NCBI RefSeq assembly: GCF_000143415.4
Contig: NW_003314264.1
Location: 2,887,444-2,951,443 of the forward strand
Length of the DNA stretch: 64,000 bases
DNA from: Selaginella moellendorffii
Taxonomy: Eukaryota > Streptophyta > Lycopodiopsida > Selaginellales > Selaginellaceae
Direction: 5' to 3'
The stretch's first letter is position 1. Every line of letters begins with the position of its first letter. Made by a program: the position numbers and the translations under genes. Of this stretch, positions 1 to 10,017 are shown piece by piece. Under the pieces are notes generated by a model, which saw only the letters and a list, made by a program, of their open reading frames with translations, made no database searches and had not been told where the DNA came from.

Positions 1-1909
1 AGAGCTCATAAACTTACCGGCTTGTCTATACTTCTCTTTTCTTTTTTTCTAGAGAACCACACCTCAAGTCAATGGACTTGAGGAAAAGGCCTGGGAAAAA
101 AATTGAATGGGAGAAGGAAAAAAAAGGAAAAACCAATCACTTTGTCTCGTGCTTAAATCTTTCCCGCACAGCCATAGCCCGCAAGACAGTCCTTATTAGA
201 TCTAGATTCGTGAGAGAGAAAGGACCACAAACATTCCAAAGTAGCAGTTTTTGCAGCTCCTTTATGGTTGACATGCACGTAGGCCTGGCTGGACTGGCAA
301 AAAAATATAAAGTCGAATTAGTGTGAAAGTCTACCTCCTTTCAACTAGCTGGCGACTTTCTCGATGGAGCTGGAAAGAATGGATTCATCCTGCTTCTTTT
401 CCTGTGTCAGTATCGCTCAAGACTGTTTTTCAGTAAGCTAGACCATGACTTGCAATGAGAAAACAACATGCTTAGATCTCGTGACCTGTTCTCCGCCAAA
501 GCGCCACAGGCTGTGGCGGCCATGGCTGGTTGCGCCATGGCAACCATCAAGACGCATTGCAATTCCAGGGCCAAGCCAAGGCATGGCACCACAGATATTA
601 ACACTTGCATCATGTGACACAATTGAGAATGAGGGGATTGCCCAAGGTTTGTGGCAGCTTTTCTTGTGAATTCTTTTAGATGCTAAGCATGGGGTAGCAG
701 TTCTCGGACTGTCCAGAACGTCCTCACGCCACAGCGGCCATACCACGCCCTTGGAACTCCGGCAATGACTAGTCCCAAGCCCAGTCGACCTTTAAGTTCT
801 AATTCTGGTTAGTGTGTTTCTATGTCATAATAATCAAAATGACACATGTTAATATCATCATTCTGATAATTAATATCAATCACCATATCCAAATCTCTCG
901 AGAGGGAGGAGATAAGAAACGAGATTAGCTAAAACCTCCACTATACTTTTATGTTTCTTCGAATTGAAAAATTTGGATTGGGATAATGAACTTTTATGTC
1001 TTGATTCTAGTACTTTGGTGACTAAATAAATTGTACATTTGATTTATATTAATAATTAACAATGTGAATTTACAAATTATACCATAAACACTTAGCATTG
1101 TTTGCTTACTTAAGTAAGAGTGCTAATTGTAATAGTTTTGTTGTTTAAAGGTTTTGTAATATTTGATTTCATGTAGAAATGATAGAAATGTTGTTCATTA
1201 TGTATTGCATAGCTTATCAAATTTTATGGTTAGAATTTTCTTATTAAATATAAATATTTTTATTTTAAAAAAATAATTTATATATACAATCACATATTCA
1301 TTGTCATAAAATATAAATCAATTGACAAGTTAGGTTAAAATCCATACAAAACTTCCGAAAATAATAGGGGCAGTTTTAATATTCATAAAAAATAACACTT
1401 GAAAAACTTTGAAATAGCACTTTAATAATTACATAAAAATACATAAAATGCCAAAGTAGACCAATCATTAGAGAATTTACATCATTTCCAAATAAAACAT
1501 TAAAATAAAACAAACTCGGGATTTGACAAAGTAATAATATTTAAATATCTATCTTAATTGTCTTATTATCTTATCCATATAATACTAAAGGAGCCTGTAA
1601 TTGGTCGCTGTTCGACTACGGTGCTGAGTTTGACTGCCTTGAGACCGGGATCCAGTGTCTGGATTCTGGTAGAGAGAGAAAATGAAATATTTTCGCTTAG
1701 GCAATTCCAAACAAAAGCCTCTGGGTTCAACTTCTAGAAAAAAAATCCGAGTTGCGAGCTCCTCTAACACAAAGAAGTATGCATTTTGTGCATAATTTCG
1801 CATAACACCCATACACGCTCTTGGGGCGCTCCGAGTCCTTCCGCCCATGGAAAGAATGTGGCCGATTCCATTCCATCCCATCAATAAGACGCCCGAACTT
1901 TTGCCATTT
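1..1909. other. Intergenic, no gene recognised
   Basis: I recognise no gene here. The first 780 bases are of mixed composition with only short unconvincing reading frames. From about 800 to 1600 the sequence is strongly AT-rich with no coding signal. Composition returns to normal at about 1600 as the promoter of the acyl reductase gene begins. Confidence 0.6.
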
Positions 1910-1916
1910 TTATAAC
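1910..1916 (+). promoter_or_regulatory. Putative TATA box of the acyl reductase gene
   Basis: TTATAAC lies about 90 bases upstream of the chosen start codon at 2003, leaving room for a 5' leader of roughly 60 bases. It sits at the boundary between AT-rich spacer and gene. Confidence 0.4.
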
Positions 1917-2002
1917 GCGGGATTTTGGGTTGGAATCAGTTGAGAGAGTTGGAGCTTTTTGAGCTGCTGACTTCTCCAAATTCTCGACTCTCGAGGCTGA
2001 GC

Positions 2003-4514
2003 ATGGGTTGCATCACGCAGCTGGTCCCACAATTTTCTCCATCTTCTTCTTCGTCTTTCTCGTGCTCGATCCTCCGCCATTCTTCCAAGCCGGTTTCAGG
2101 CGGGAAGAGAAATTCTGCCAAGTTGGTCACTGCAAACTCAGCCCCGCGATCGCGATCCTCGTTGCTGCAAACGCGGAGACAACATAAACAACCCAGGAGG
2201 CCTCGCCTGAGAATGGAAGCGAGCGAACATCCAGCAGCAGCTACAGCAGCCTCCCACCAGGAAAAGCCGAGGAGTTCATCCAGCAACCGGAACGCAAAGC
2301 TTGTCATCAATGGAGATGGCGGCCAAGCTAGCCAAGAATCGCCGTCGTCGACCACGACGATCACTGCTAACATGATGAGCGCATTCCCGTCCTGGGTGCC
2401 GGAGGGATCATCGTCGCTGATTGGGAGCGAGAATATGGACAGGGAAGGGCTGGGGATCAAGCATTTCCTCAAGGACAAAAACATCCTCATCACCGGTGCT
2501 ACTGGCTTCCTCGCCAAAGGTTCAAACTTCCTGAGCCACTTCTTTAGATTTTTCTCAATTTTTCTTTTTTTTTTTGTCATAGTTCTCGTGGAGAAGATTC
2601 TAAGAACACAACCCGACGTCGGCCATCTCTTCCTCCTCATCAACGCAAAGTCGAGTCAGAGTGCCAGCGAGAGACTCCGAAAAGAAGTATAGTACAAAAA
2701 CTTTATTTGTGATGGACGCTCCATTGGTTTTGACATCGTAAATGCAGGTCCAATGCTCGAGGCTATTCCAAGTGCTCCAGGACAAGCACGGGGACGAGTA
2801 CGAAGATTTCATCCAGGCCAAGCTTACTGCGGTCGCCGGGAATGTGGCCAAGGAGGACGTCGGGATCGACAAGGATGTTGCGCAAGCTCTGGCCAGCGAA
2901 ATCGACGTCATAGTAAACTCGGCCGCGACCACCAATTTCATAGAAAGGTAGAGCGATATTTTCCTATTTTTCTCTTCTCAAGAGGGGTTATCTCTTCTCT
3001 CCAAGGTACGACACTGCTTTGGATATCAACACAAAAGGTCCCTTCCATCTCCTCGAGTTCGCCAAGAGGTGCCATCGCCTCAAGCTTTTTCTTCACGTAT
3101 CCACAGGTAAGATAAACAAAAGAAGAAGAAAACAAGGATGATCTTTGTTTTCGCAGCCTATGTCAATGGGAAGCGCGTTGGGCGAGCTCTGGAGAAACCG
3201 TTTCGAATGGACGAGAGCATTGCGCGGGAGAGCTTGGGCAACGAGAGCGCCCCATTGCTGAGCGTGGCCCAGGAGATCGAGTCCGTGTGCAAGCTGTCGT
3301 CGTTGGCTCCGGCCCACGACAAAGACGAGGTTGCCCAGCAAACCGCCTTCATGAAAGAGCTCGGGCTCAAGAGGTCGGTCCAATCATAAAACTCCCGACT
3401 CTTTTCTTACGTTTCTTTCGCGAAAGCTTTCTAGTTTTGCAAGGCTGACTTAAGTTTTCTGTGCTGCCCACAGGGCAGCTTTACATGGATGGCAAGACAC
3501 TTACGTCTTCACAAAAGCCATGGGAGAAATGCTCGTCTGTGAGAACCGCCAAGACGTGCCAGTGGTGATAGTAAGGCCGACGGTGGTCGAGGGAACTTTC
3601 AACCAGCCCTTCTCGGGATGGATGGAAGGCATCCGGTAAGCCTTTCGCTTTTTCCATGTAGAATCCGTCACACTCTTCCCTCTTCAAGCATGATGGATCC
3701 CATACTGCTAACTTACGGCAAAGGTCAGACGTCGAGCTTCTACGTTGATCCAAACGGAGTTCTCGACGTGGTAAGTTCGTCCAAGTTCCTACTTTGCTTT
3801 GCTGGAAAAACTTGCGTGGAATTTGGCAAGGTTCCCGCGGACATGGTCGTCAACACGATCCTGGCGAGCATGGCCAAGCACGCAGGCAAGAAAGGCTGCC
3901 TCAACGTCTACCAGGTGGGATCATCCGTCGTGAACCCGCTAACGTTTGACAAGCTCGCAAAGTACACGTACGAGCACTTTCGATCGCAGCCTTTCGTTGA
4001 TCAGAAGGGGAACCCCGTCATGATCCCAAAGATGACCTTCATCACCAACAAATACACCTTGTTCCTCTACAACTACTTGCAGTTCAATCTTCCCGTTCTA
4101 GTAAGCCGAGCTCTAGACTCTTCGTTTTTCCATGGATTTTGACGCTGGTTTCTTCGTTTGCTGCCGCAGATCTCCAGGTTGTTTCCATGGTTCCAACGGG
4201 AGGACACTCAAAGACGGCTGAAATACCTCTCGTATGCCTCGCAGAGAGTGAACCAGCTGATCGATACGTACGCGGCGTACACATTCTACAAAGGAAGGTG
4301 ATCTTCGTCTTCTCTTTGCTCGTCTAGCTGAATCGCAGCTCGCAGATTCGACATCTCCAATCTGGAGAGGCTGTACAAGGAGCTATCGGCCGAGGAGCGC
4401 GACGAGTTTGGGTTCGCGGTGTGGAGCATCGATTGGGACAAGTACATAAAAGACGTCCATCTCCCGGGCCTCAGGAAGTACACGCTCGATGGAAACACCG
4501 CGTTTCGTCTATGA
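2003..4514 (+). CDS. Fatty acyl-CoA/ACP reductase, MS2/FAR2 type
   Basis: Reduces a fatty acyl thioester to a primary fatty alcohol with NADPH. The MS2 branch acts in plastids and supplies spore/pollen wall and surface lipids. Ten exons (2003-2519, 2583-2686, 2748-2947, 3006-3106, 3157-3373, 3474-3635, 3689-3770, 3831-4100, 4170-4297, 4346-4514) join to 649 aa. The first ~120 residues are Ser/Arg-rich and look like a transit peptide. The Rossmann dinucleotide motif follows (ILITGATGFLAK), then the active-site region HVSTAYVNGK with the YxxxK pair, a substrate segment with TYVFTKAMGE, and a C-terminal Male-sterility domain ending in KYTLDGNTAFRL. The ATG at 2003 is the first in frame after the TATA box. 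The first intron has a weak donor (GTTCAA). Family assignment is firm; the plastid location and spore-wall role are inferred from MS2 homologues. Confidence 0.93.
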
Positions 4515-4574
4515 TCCATCTCCTCTCAATGCTGAATAAAGGATGATTCTTTTGTCCAAATTTTCATTCTAAGA

Positions 4575-4590
4575 TTAGGGTTTAGGGTTT
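4575..4590 (+). promoter_or_regulatory. Double telobox upstream of the Misato gene
   Basis: TTAGGGTTTAGGGTTT, two overlapping plant telo-box units, ends 10 bases before the Misato start codon. In plants telo-boxes are common near the starts of translation- and proliferation-related genes. Confidence 0.5.
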
Positions 4591-4600
4591 ATGCGCAGCG

Positions 4601-6869
4601 ATGCGGGAGATTGCGACTCTACAGATTGGCGCTTACGCGAATTTCGTTGGCGCGCATTTCTGGAACTTCCAGGTTCGTGATCGGCTTGCATCGATCTGGG
4701 TTCTCGAGAGCTAGCCCTAGGCCGAGCGATGACCTCGGTAGCAAACAGAGGCAGCGTGGTATTCCGCGAGAGAGGTTTCAACGCGGCGCACGATTTCGTG
4801 TGATGGGCTTAGATCGAAGCGGCGGGCGAGTCTTGTTGGTGGAATGTGAAGTCACATTGCATTGACGACATGCCTCACATTTGCATCCATTCTTTAGCAT
4901 TCTTCTTTCGATTTGTTCTTTGTTTCCTTCTCAAGTCTTGTTTGTTTCTTAGGATGAATTGCTTGGCCTCGCGGCCGACCATGAAGCAGATCCCGTGTTC
5001 CAGCGATCGGGCCTGGACATGGACGTGCTCTACCGGACTGGCGAAACTCGTCAGGTAAATCTTTTCTAGGATTTTCGTCCTGTTGTTTTTCAACTTGATA
5101 CTTTCGTTTATCTACCAGGGTGTCGCGACCTATACCCCGCGACTGGTAGCGATCGATCTACGAGGTAATCTCTCTCGTGCTAGACAATGTTGTGTTATTT
5201 CTCTATACAGTGTCTATGCAGGAAGCCTAGGAGCTGTGCGCTCGTCTGGGTCGCTTTATGATGAAGGGCAAGGGGTATTGCATGGAACGCAACTTCATAC
5301 TTGGTATGAGCTTTGTTTTTTCGCGGACAGGGATGACATTGTTGTAATACAGGACTGGGCCTGTGTCGTTGCACAAAGAGGAACCGCCGGAAAAGAGTGA
5401 ATTTTTGAAACGGTTGGAGGCAGAAGAAGCTGGCCAGCAGTCGAACGCAACAGACGAGACGATTGTGCAGGGGCTCGATGAAAGAGTTCAATCGTGGACG
5501 GACTACTCTAAAGTACAGTTACATCCTCGCAGTGTCTACGAGATCGAGGGTGTTTGGAACACAGTGACGCCTTTCGACAGCTTTTGCCATGGGAAGGGGT
5601 TGTTTACGCAATCCTTTCGCCTTGAAGAGTTCCAAGAGCGCTTCCGGTTTGTCGTCGAAGAATGCGATCATTTGCAGGTGCTCTTTAGCTGCAAACGTTT
5701 CATGGATAATCACCAGGGTCTTTTCAGGGTGTTCAAGCTCTTGTAGATGATTCTGGAGGCTTTTCGGGAGTTGCAAGCGACATACTGACAAACTTTGAAG
5801 ACGAGTACGGGGGCATACCTTTCATGCTCTTCACGGTTCGGCCTCCCGAGGAGGAACCGCGTCCTGTCGTACGCTCGCTCCATGATGCTTTTTCGTTTGC
5901 GTCTTTATCATCGATTGGAGACATCGTCGTTCCTCTTGGTCTTCCTCAGCTATCTCGAAGTAAGTATCAAGGGATGCTTATTTCTTGCGCTTAACATTTT
6001 TTGTGTTCTTCAGGTGCGTTTGCGAGACACTTGACGATTGACGATGCAAAGGTTTTCCAGACAAGCGCTGTTTATGCGGGAGCTTTACATAATGCGACTC
6101 TTCCGTTCAGGATGCTGGCTTCCTCTACACAGGCTGGAGGCTGTGATATGGGAGTTCTAGTGAAGGGCCTCACGTACGCCACCAGGAACGTTGCTAATCT
6201 ATCCGCTGCCTTGCCTTCAGGTATGTCATCGGTTTTTAAGAAAGATCTGCGAGAACCTTTGGTTTTTTTTCTCTCCGTCTGTAGATGGCATTACAAGAGG
6301 CTTGGATTTGTCAGCTCTCACTCCGGAGGTTGCACTAGCTTCTTCACAGGACTACGCTGCAGAAAGCTATGTCATACAAGGTGCTCGCCTCGCAGGTATG
6401 ACAAGCTTATAATCTAATAGATCTTTCTGATACGCTGAAAGCAGGATCCAAAGGACTTGCTACTGTTACCGATGTCATGAAGTCCATTAACTACGAAAAG
6501 CAGAAGTTTTCAAGTCACGTCGCTTGTTCGCCATGTCCCTTGCCGGTGCCTCTTCCTTTCCCTTCCATCTTTCGCTCTTCAGTCGGCCGATATGGTGATA
6601 TTATACTCGAAACTTCTCCATCGTCAGCTACGGGAAGGGGTGCCTTGGACGTTTTTAGCGTTCCAGTCGCTACGAGCTTGCGGACCGATAAGGGGATAGA
6701 ACCATACTTGAGACGGCGGCTGAGCGATATCGAGCAGCTGGGATTGAAGAGACAGTCTCCTGTGCTACAAGGCTGGGATCTGGCAAGAGAAGACGTGGAG
6801 GAGTTGAGAGAAGTTCTTGCCAACACTCTTGCGAGGTACGCCGACGAGACTGAGTTTGATTCCTCGTAA
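4601..6869 (+). CDS. Misato/DML1 homologue (tubulin-like mitochondrial protein)
   Basis: Misato/DML1 proteins are tubulin/FtsZ-like proteins that affect mitochondrial distribution and morphology. Nine exons (4601-4672, 4953-5054, 5119-5164, 5222-5303, 5353-5677, 5728-5959, 6014-6220, 6285-6395, 6445-6869) join to 533 aa. The N-terminus MREIATLQIGAYANFVGAHF is the Misato segment II signature, followed by RLVAIDLRGSLGAVR and SGSLYDEGQ and a tubulin-like region (DDSGGFSGVASDILTNFEDE). An ATG at 4591 is out of frame, so the ATG at 4601 is taken. Its end lies only 45 bases from the end of the convergent small gene that follows. Whether it works at mitochondria in this plant is inferred from yeast and animal homologues. 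Confidence 0.9.
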
Positions 6870-6914
6870 GTGGATGTAGTCTACAAGTAGTGAGTTGCAA
6901 AACTTTGAAAGAGC

Positions 6915-7417
6915 TTATCTTTTCTTCTCTCTTTTGTTCTTACGTTTGAGAGCTTTCTTCTTCCTCGGAATTTCTAGATCGGGTTTTCTAGCCTCTTCTC
7001 GTTGTCTTTTCCTCTGGATTTTCTTTGCTTCTTCGATCGGGACTTTGAACTTTTTGACAGGCTAGAAGAGTTCCAAAGTTCTCAGTGGGAGAGAAGAAAA
7101 AAAAAAAAGAAAAAAACATACCTTGGCTCCTAGTGTCTCTGCTCTTTCCTGTTCCAGTTTCTTCTTCTCTTTCCAGTTGAGATGTGAATTCCCTGATGTG
7201 TAGCAAAACCCGTAAGAAAAGAATCGAGGAAACGATGGAAGCTCCTACCAACAATCCTCTCCACTCCCCGAAAGATACTGCTCAGATCGAAATCTCGAAG
7301 GAAGAGCTCCTCGTTTCCATCTTGCGTGGGAGGCCTCTTGGAAAAAGGGGCCTCCTTGAGCACATCCGTCGCTTTGGACGACTGCACGCAACCATTTAGA
7401 ACTCGCGGGCAGCACAT
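6915..7417 (-). CDS. Small basic protein, DUF4602/Faf1 (C1orf131)-like
   Basis: Three exons (7249-7417, 7122-7192, 6915-7061) with GT-AG introns join to 128 aa. The centre reads EQERAETLGAKP followed by VKKFKVPIEEAKK, resembling the DUF4602 signature (ERA..LGAKP.K). The tail is a run of Lys/Arg (PRKKKALKRKNKREKKR) that looks like a nucleolar signal. Family members (yeast Faf1, human C1orf131) take part in 40S ribosomal subunit assembly. The gene is head-to-head with the tRNA methyltransferase (143 bases between start codons) and tail-to-tail with Misato. The family call comes from motif recall and needs an HMM test. The reading frame itself is well supported by splicing consistency. Confidence 0.6.
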
Positions 7418-7523
7418 TTCGACACAGATACCATGAAAAGCTTGCGATTCCTCCTGTGATCGTCGCGGCTGCCCCGGCGCCTCGCCGGATCGACGAATTC
7501 TACGACCTCCATATCGCCCAGAA

Positions 7524-7549
7524 ATTAGGGTTTCCTTGGTTTAGGGTTT
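7524..7549 (+). promoter_or_regulatory. Two teloboxes upstream of the tRNA methyltransferase
   Basis: ATTAGGGTTT (7524) and TTTAGGGTTT (7540) lie 12-37 bases before the start codon at 7561, within the short divergent promoter shared with the DUF4602-like gene. Both neighbours have ribosome or tRNA roles, which fits the known use of telo-boxes. Confidence 0.5.
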
Positions 7550-7560
7550 ATCGCAGAAGG

Positions 7561-8322
7561 ATGGGGAAGAAGAAGGGCGCGGCGTGCGCGCACCCCAGGA
7601 AGCGATTCTACCGCGCTCGCGCCCACAGCAATCCTCTCAGCGACTCGCATTTCCCAGTTCCAGTGAGCCCCGCGCACTGCGACTGGACGGAGCACTTTCC
7701 TGTTCTAGCCGCGGCGGGCGATGGATCTGCATCAGGGCAGCAGCAGCAGCAAGTTCCCAAGGTCCGATTTGCGGACGTGGGGTGTGGATTTGGGGGCCTG
7801 CTCGTCCGCCTCTCGGATCTCTACCCGGAGACGCTGATGATCGGGATGGAGCTCCGGGACAAAGTGACCGAGTACGTCAAGGAGAGGATCGTGGCGCTGC
7901 GCAAGAACAATCCCGGTCGCTACGGGAATATCTCGGTCATCCGGACCAACGCGATGAAGTTCCTGCCCAATTACTTCGACAAGGGGCAGCTGGAGAAGAT
8001 GTTCTTCCTCTTCCCGGATCCACACTTCAAGGAGAAGAATCACCGCAGGAGGATCATCAGCCAGGGATTGCTGGCCGAGTACGCGTACGTGATGGCCGAG
8101 GGGGGGATCCTCTACACCGTCACGGACGTCCAGGAGCTCGGGGAGTGGATGAAATCCAACCTCGATGCGCATCCCCTGTTTGAGAGGATCAATCTGGAGG
8201 AGCAAAGCAGCGATCCGGTGGTGGAATTTCTAGTGGCGACCTCGGAGGAGGGCCAGAAGGTCGCGAGGAATCGAGGCGACACGTTCGTCGCTGTGTACCG
8301 GAGAGTTCCATCGCCGCCATAG
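7561..8322 (+). CDS. tRNA (guanine-N7-)-methyltransferase (TrmB/METTL1/Trm8)
   Basis: Transfers a methyl group from S-adenosylmethionine to N7 of G46 in the variable loop of tRNAs. In eukaryotes it works with a WD-repeat partner (Trm82/WDR4). The intronless 253-aa frame has a basic N-terminus (MGKKKGAACAHPRKRFYRAR). The SAM-binding loop is FADVGCGFGGLLVRLS, followed by the acidic ribose-binding strand (IGMELRDKV) and the family motif FLFPDPHFKEKNHRRR. The C-terminal fold contains EYAYVMAEGGILYTVTDV. The frame stays open to 7456, but the first ATG in frame is at 7561. Lack of introns is notable beside heavily split neighbours, but the coding sequence looks intact. Confidence 0.95.
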   Translation: MGKKKGAACAHPRKRFYRARAHSNPLSDSHFPVPVSPAHCDWTEHFPVLAAAGDGSASGQQQQQVPKVRFADVGCGFGGLLVRLSDLYPETLMIGMELRDKVTEYVKERIVALRKNNPGRYGNISVIRTNAMKFLPNYFDKGQLEKMFFLFPDPHFKEKNHRRRIISQGLLAEYAYVMAEGGILYTVTDVQELGEWMKSNLDAHPLFERINLEEQSSDPVVEFLVATSEEGQKVARNRGDTFVAVYRRVPSPP

Positions 8323-8398
8323 CCGGAAGCATATTCCCCATTTGATGCTTCTTTCGTTTTGTTAAAGGATAAAAAGTGCTCCCTATTTTTTGGGTTTC

Positions 8399-8422
8399 TA
8401 GGGTTCTAAGGGTTTAGGGTTT
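8399..8422 (+). promoter_or_regulatory. Telobox cluster upstream of the PF09713 gene
   Basis: Three TAGGGTT-type units (TAGGGTTC, AAGGGTTT, TTAGGGTTT) lie 25-48 bases before the start codon at 8447. Confidence 0.45.
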
Positions 8423-8446
8423 GCTAGTTTTCCTGGGCGGGAGATT

Positions 8447-9793
8447 ATGCCGCAGCCAAAGAAGCAGGGATCGCCGGATGTGGCATCGTCTCCTCCCACC
8501 GGGGCTAGGGTGCGTGATCGCTGTGGCCGCGTTTTCTTTGTCTGATGGATTAAATTTTCCTTGGCAGTCGCCCGGTGCTGCTACGGAGCAATCGGCTCAG
8601 AGAAATGGCTCTTCCGAGGGGAGGAAAATCTCCTCCGAGGACATCCAACTGGTAAGTTTCTCAAAGCTAGATCACGTATCGATCGAGAGTGTGGGTTTCC
8701 TTTTCTTTCTTCACAGGTCCAGAATCTTATAGAGCGGTGCTTGCTACTTTACATGAATCGAAAGGAGGTTGTACACACTCTCCACGCCCAAGCAAAAGTG
8801 GAACCTGGTTTCACGAGCCTTGGTAAGCTCAAAGCCGTGCACAACGTGAGAGAAAAAAACTCCTCTTTTTTGTTTTTTTTTTCTTTTTCTGTGTTCTTTC
8901 CCTCTTTACAGTCTGGATGAAACTAGAAGAACAAAACCCCGACTTCTTCAAAGCATACTACACTAGGTTGAAATTGAAGCTGCACATTGCGACTTTTAAT
9001 CATTTGTTGGACCAACAGGCCGAGCTGAGGAGGAAACTGGGTCTGCTTCCTCAAGTTTATCCATCACAAGGTGGCTTTCCTCATATATCTGCGAACTCAG
9101 TCTAAAGTTTGTTCTTTCCTCTCCAGTTTCTCAGATGATACCAACGCAGCCATCACACTTAAGACACCCGGCCTCGCAAAACTTAGAACATTCGACACAC
9201 AGGTGAGCAATGCCAGCTCCATCCTGATACTGCGGTTGCTAAACTCGAGCTTGAATGGAAGGGATTCATCGGCTATGGAGCTGGCTACTGCTCCCGGCGA
9301 GCTCAACTCTACGGCAGACGTTCTCTTCTCTTTTGGGACATCGGCGGAGCTGCCAGGCATGGGGCTCGACTCCAGCTTTGTGCACCAAGAGCCACAGCCC
9401 ATGGAAAGCTTGCAAAGCGATGGAGATGGAATGAGCACCCGAGACTCTCTCTCGTCGCTCTCTCAGTTGCCACGGAACTTTAGCTTGTCGGACTTGACAG
9501 CCGACTTGGGACCGAACAGCCGGTTTCCCAGGAACTTCAGTCTATCGGATCTTACGGCTGATTTAGGAGCGGGTAAGATTATCTTGTTCTCTTGAAACAT
9601 AACTTTGGGGAGCTTTTACGTCGCAGATTTTGGAGCTCTAGGAAACTACACTTCACCATTTGTCTCGGACGAAGCTTATCTTCACTCTCCAAAGAGTGGG
9701 GGCTTCGGTAAGATTTTTTTGTGAGTGTGTTTTTTTTTCCTCTAATTTTCTGTGACGACAGACGAAGAACCAATGCTGGAATTTGGAGATTGA
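8447..9793 (+). CDS. Plant-specific PF09713 (TIGR01589) domain protein
   Basis: Eight exons (8447-8509, 8568-8651, 8717-8822, 8912-9070, 9127-9202, 9250-9572, 9627-9707, 9762-9793) join to 307 aa. Residues ~40-115 carry the uncharacterised plant-specific domain A_thal_3526, seen as VQNLIERCLLLYMNRKEVV, KVEPGFTSLVWMKLEEQNP and FFKAYYTRLKLK. A Ser/Asp-rich tail holds a tandem duplication of the motif PRNFSLSDLTADLG (9467-9570). It ends in an acidic peptide (DEEPMLEFGD), reminiscent of a transactivation tail. The 47-nt intron 9203-9249 was chosen because it is the only short GT-AG option that keeps frame. No biochemical role is known to me for the family. Confidence 0.85.
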
Positions 9794-9981
9794 TTCTTAC
9801 TCTTGAATTGTACGAATGTAACATGTGTAGACCATATCATCCACCACAATTCCTGGTTTGTATAGAAAGGTTTGATTTTTTTTGTTCTCTAGAATATGCG
9901 TCTTCGCGCTCTCGCTTGAGAAGAAATTTTAGGGCTTCTTTCGCCCGGAGAGACGAGATCCTCCCGCTCTTTTTTCCAGCA

Positions 9982-10017
9982 ATGTCGTTAGGGATTTTGT
10001 GGCGATGGAGGTGGTGA
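9982..10017 (+). promoter_or_regulatory. Upstream ORF overlapping the ALIS start codon
   Basis: An ATG at 9982 opens an 11-residue frame (MSLGILWRWRW) that stops at 10015-10017, beyond and out of frame with the main start codon at 10005. If it lies in the mRNA, ribosomes using it would bypass the main start. The transcription start is not known. Confidence 0.4.

Noticed and set aside
72-326. 84-codon frame near the left edge
   Set aside because: Low-complexity Lys-rich sequence without homology or context.
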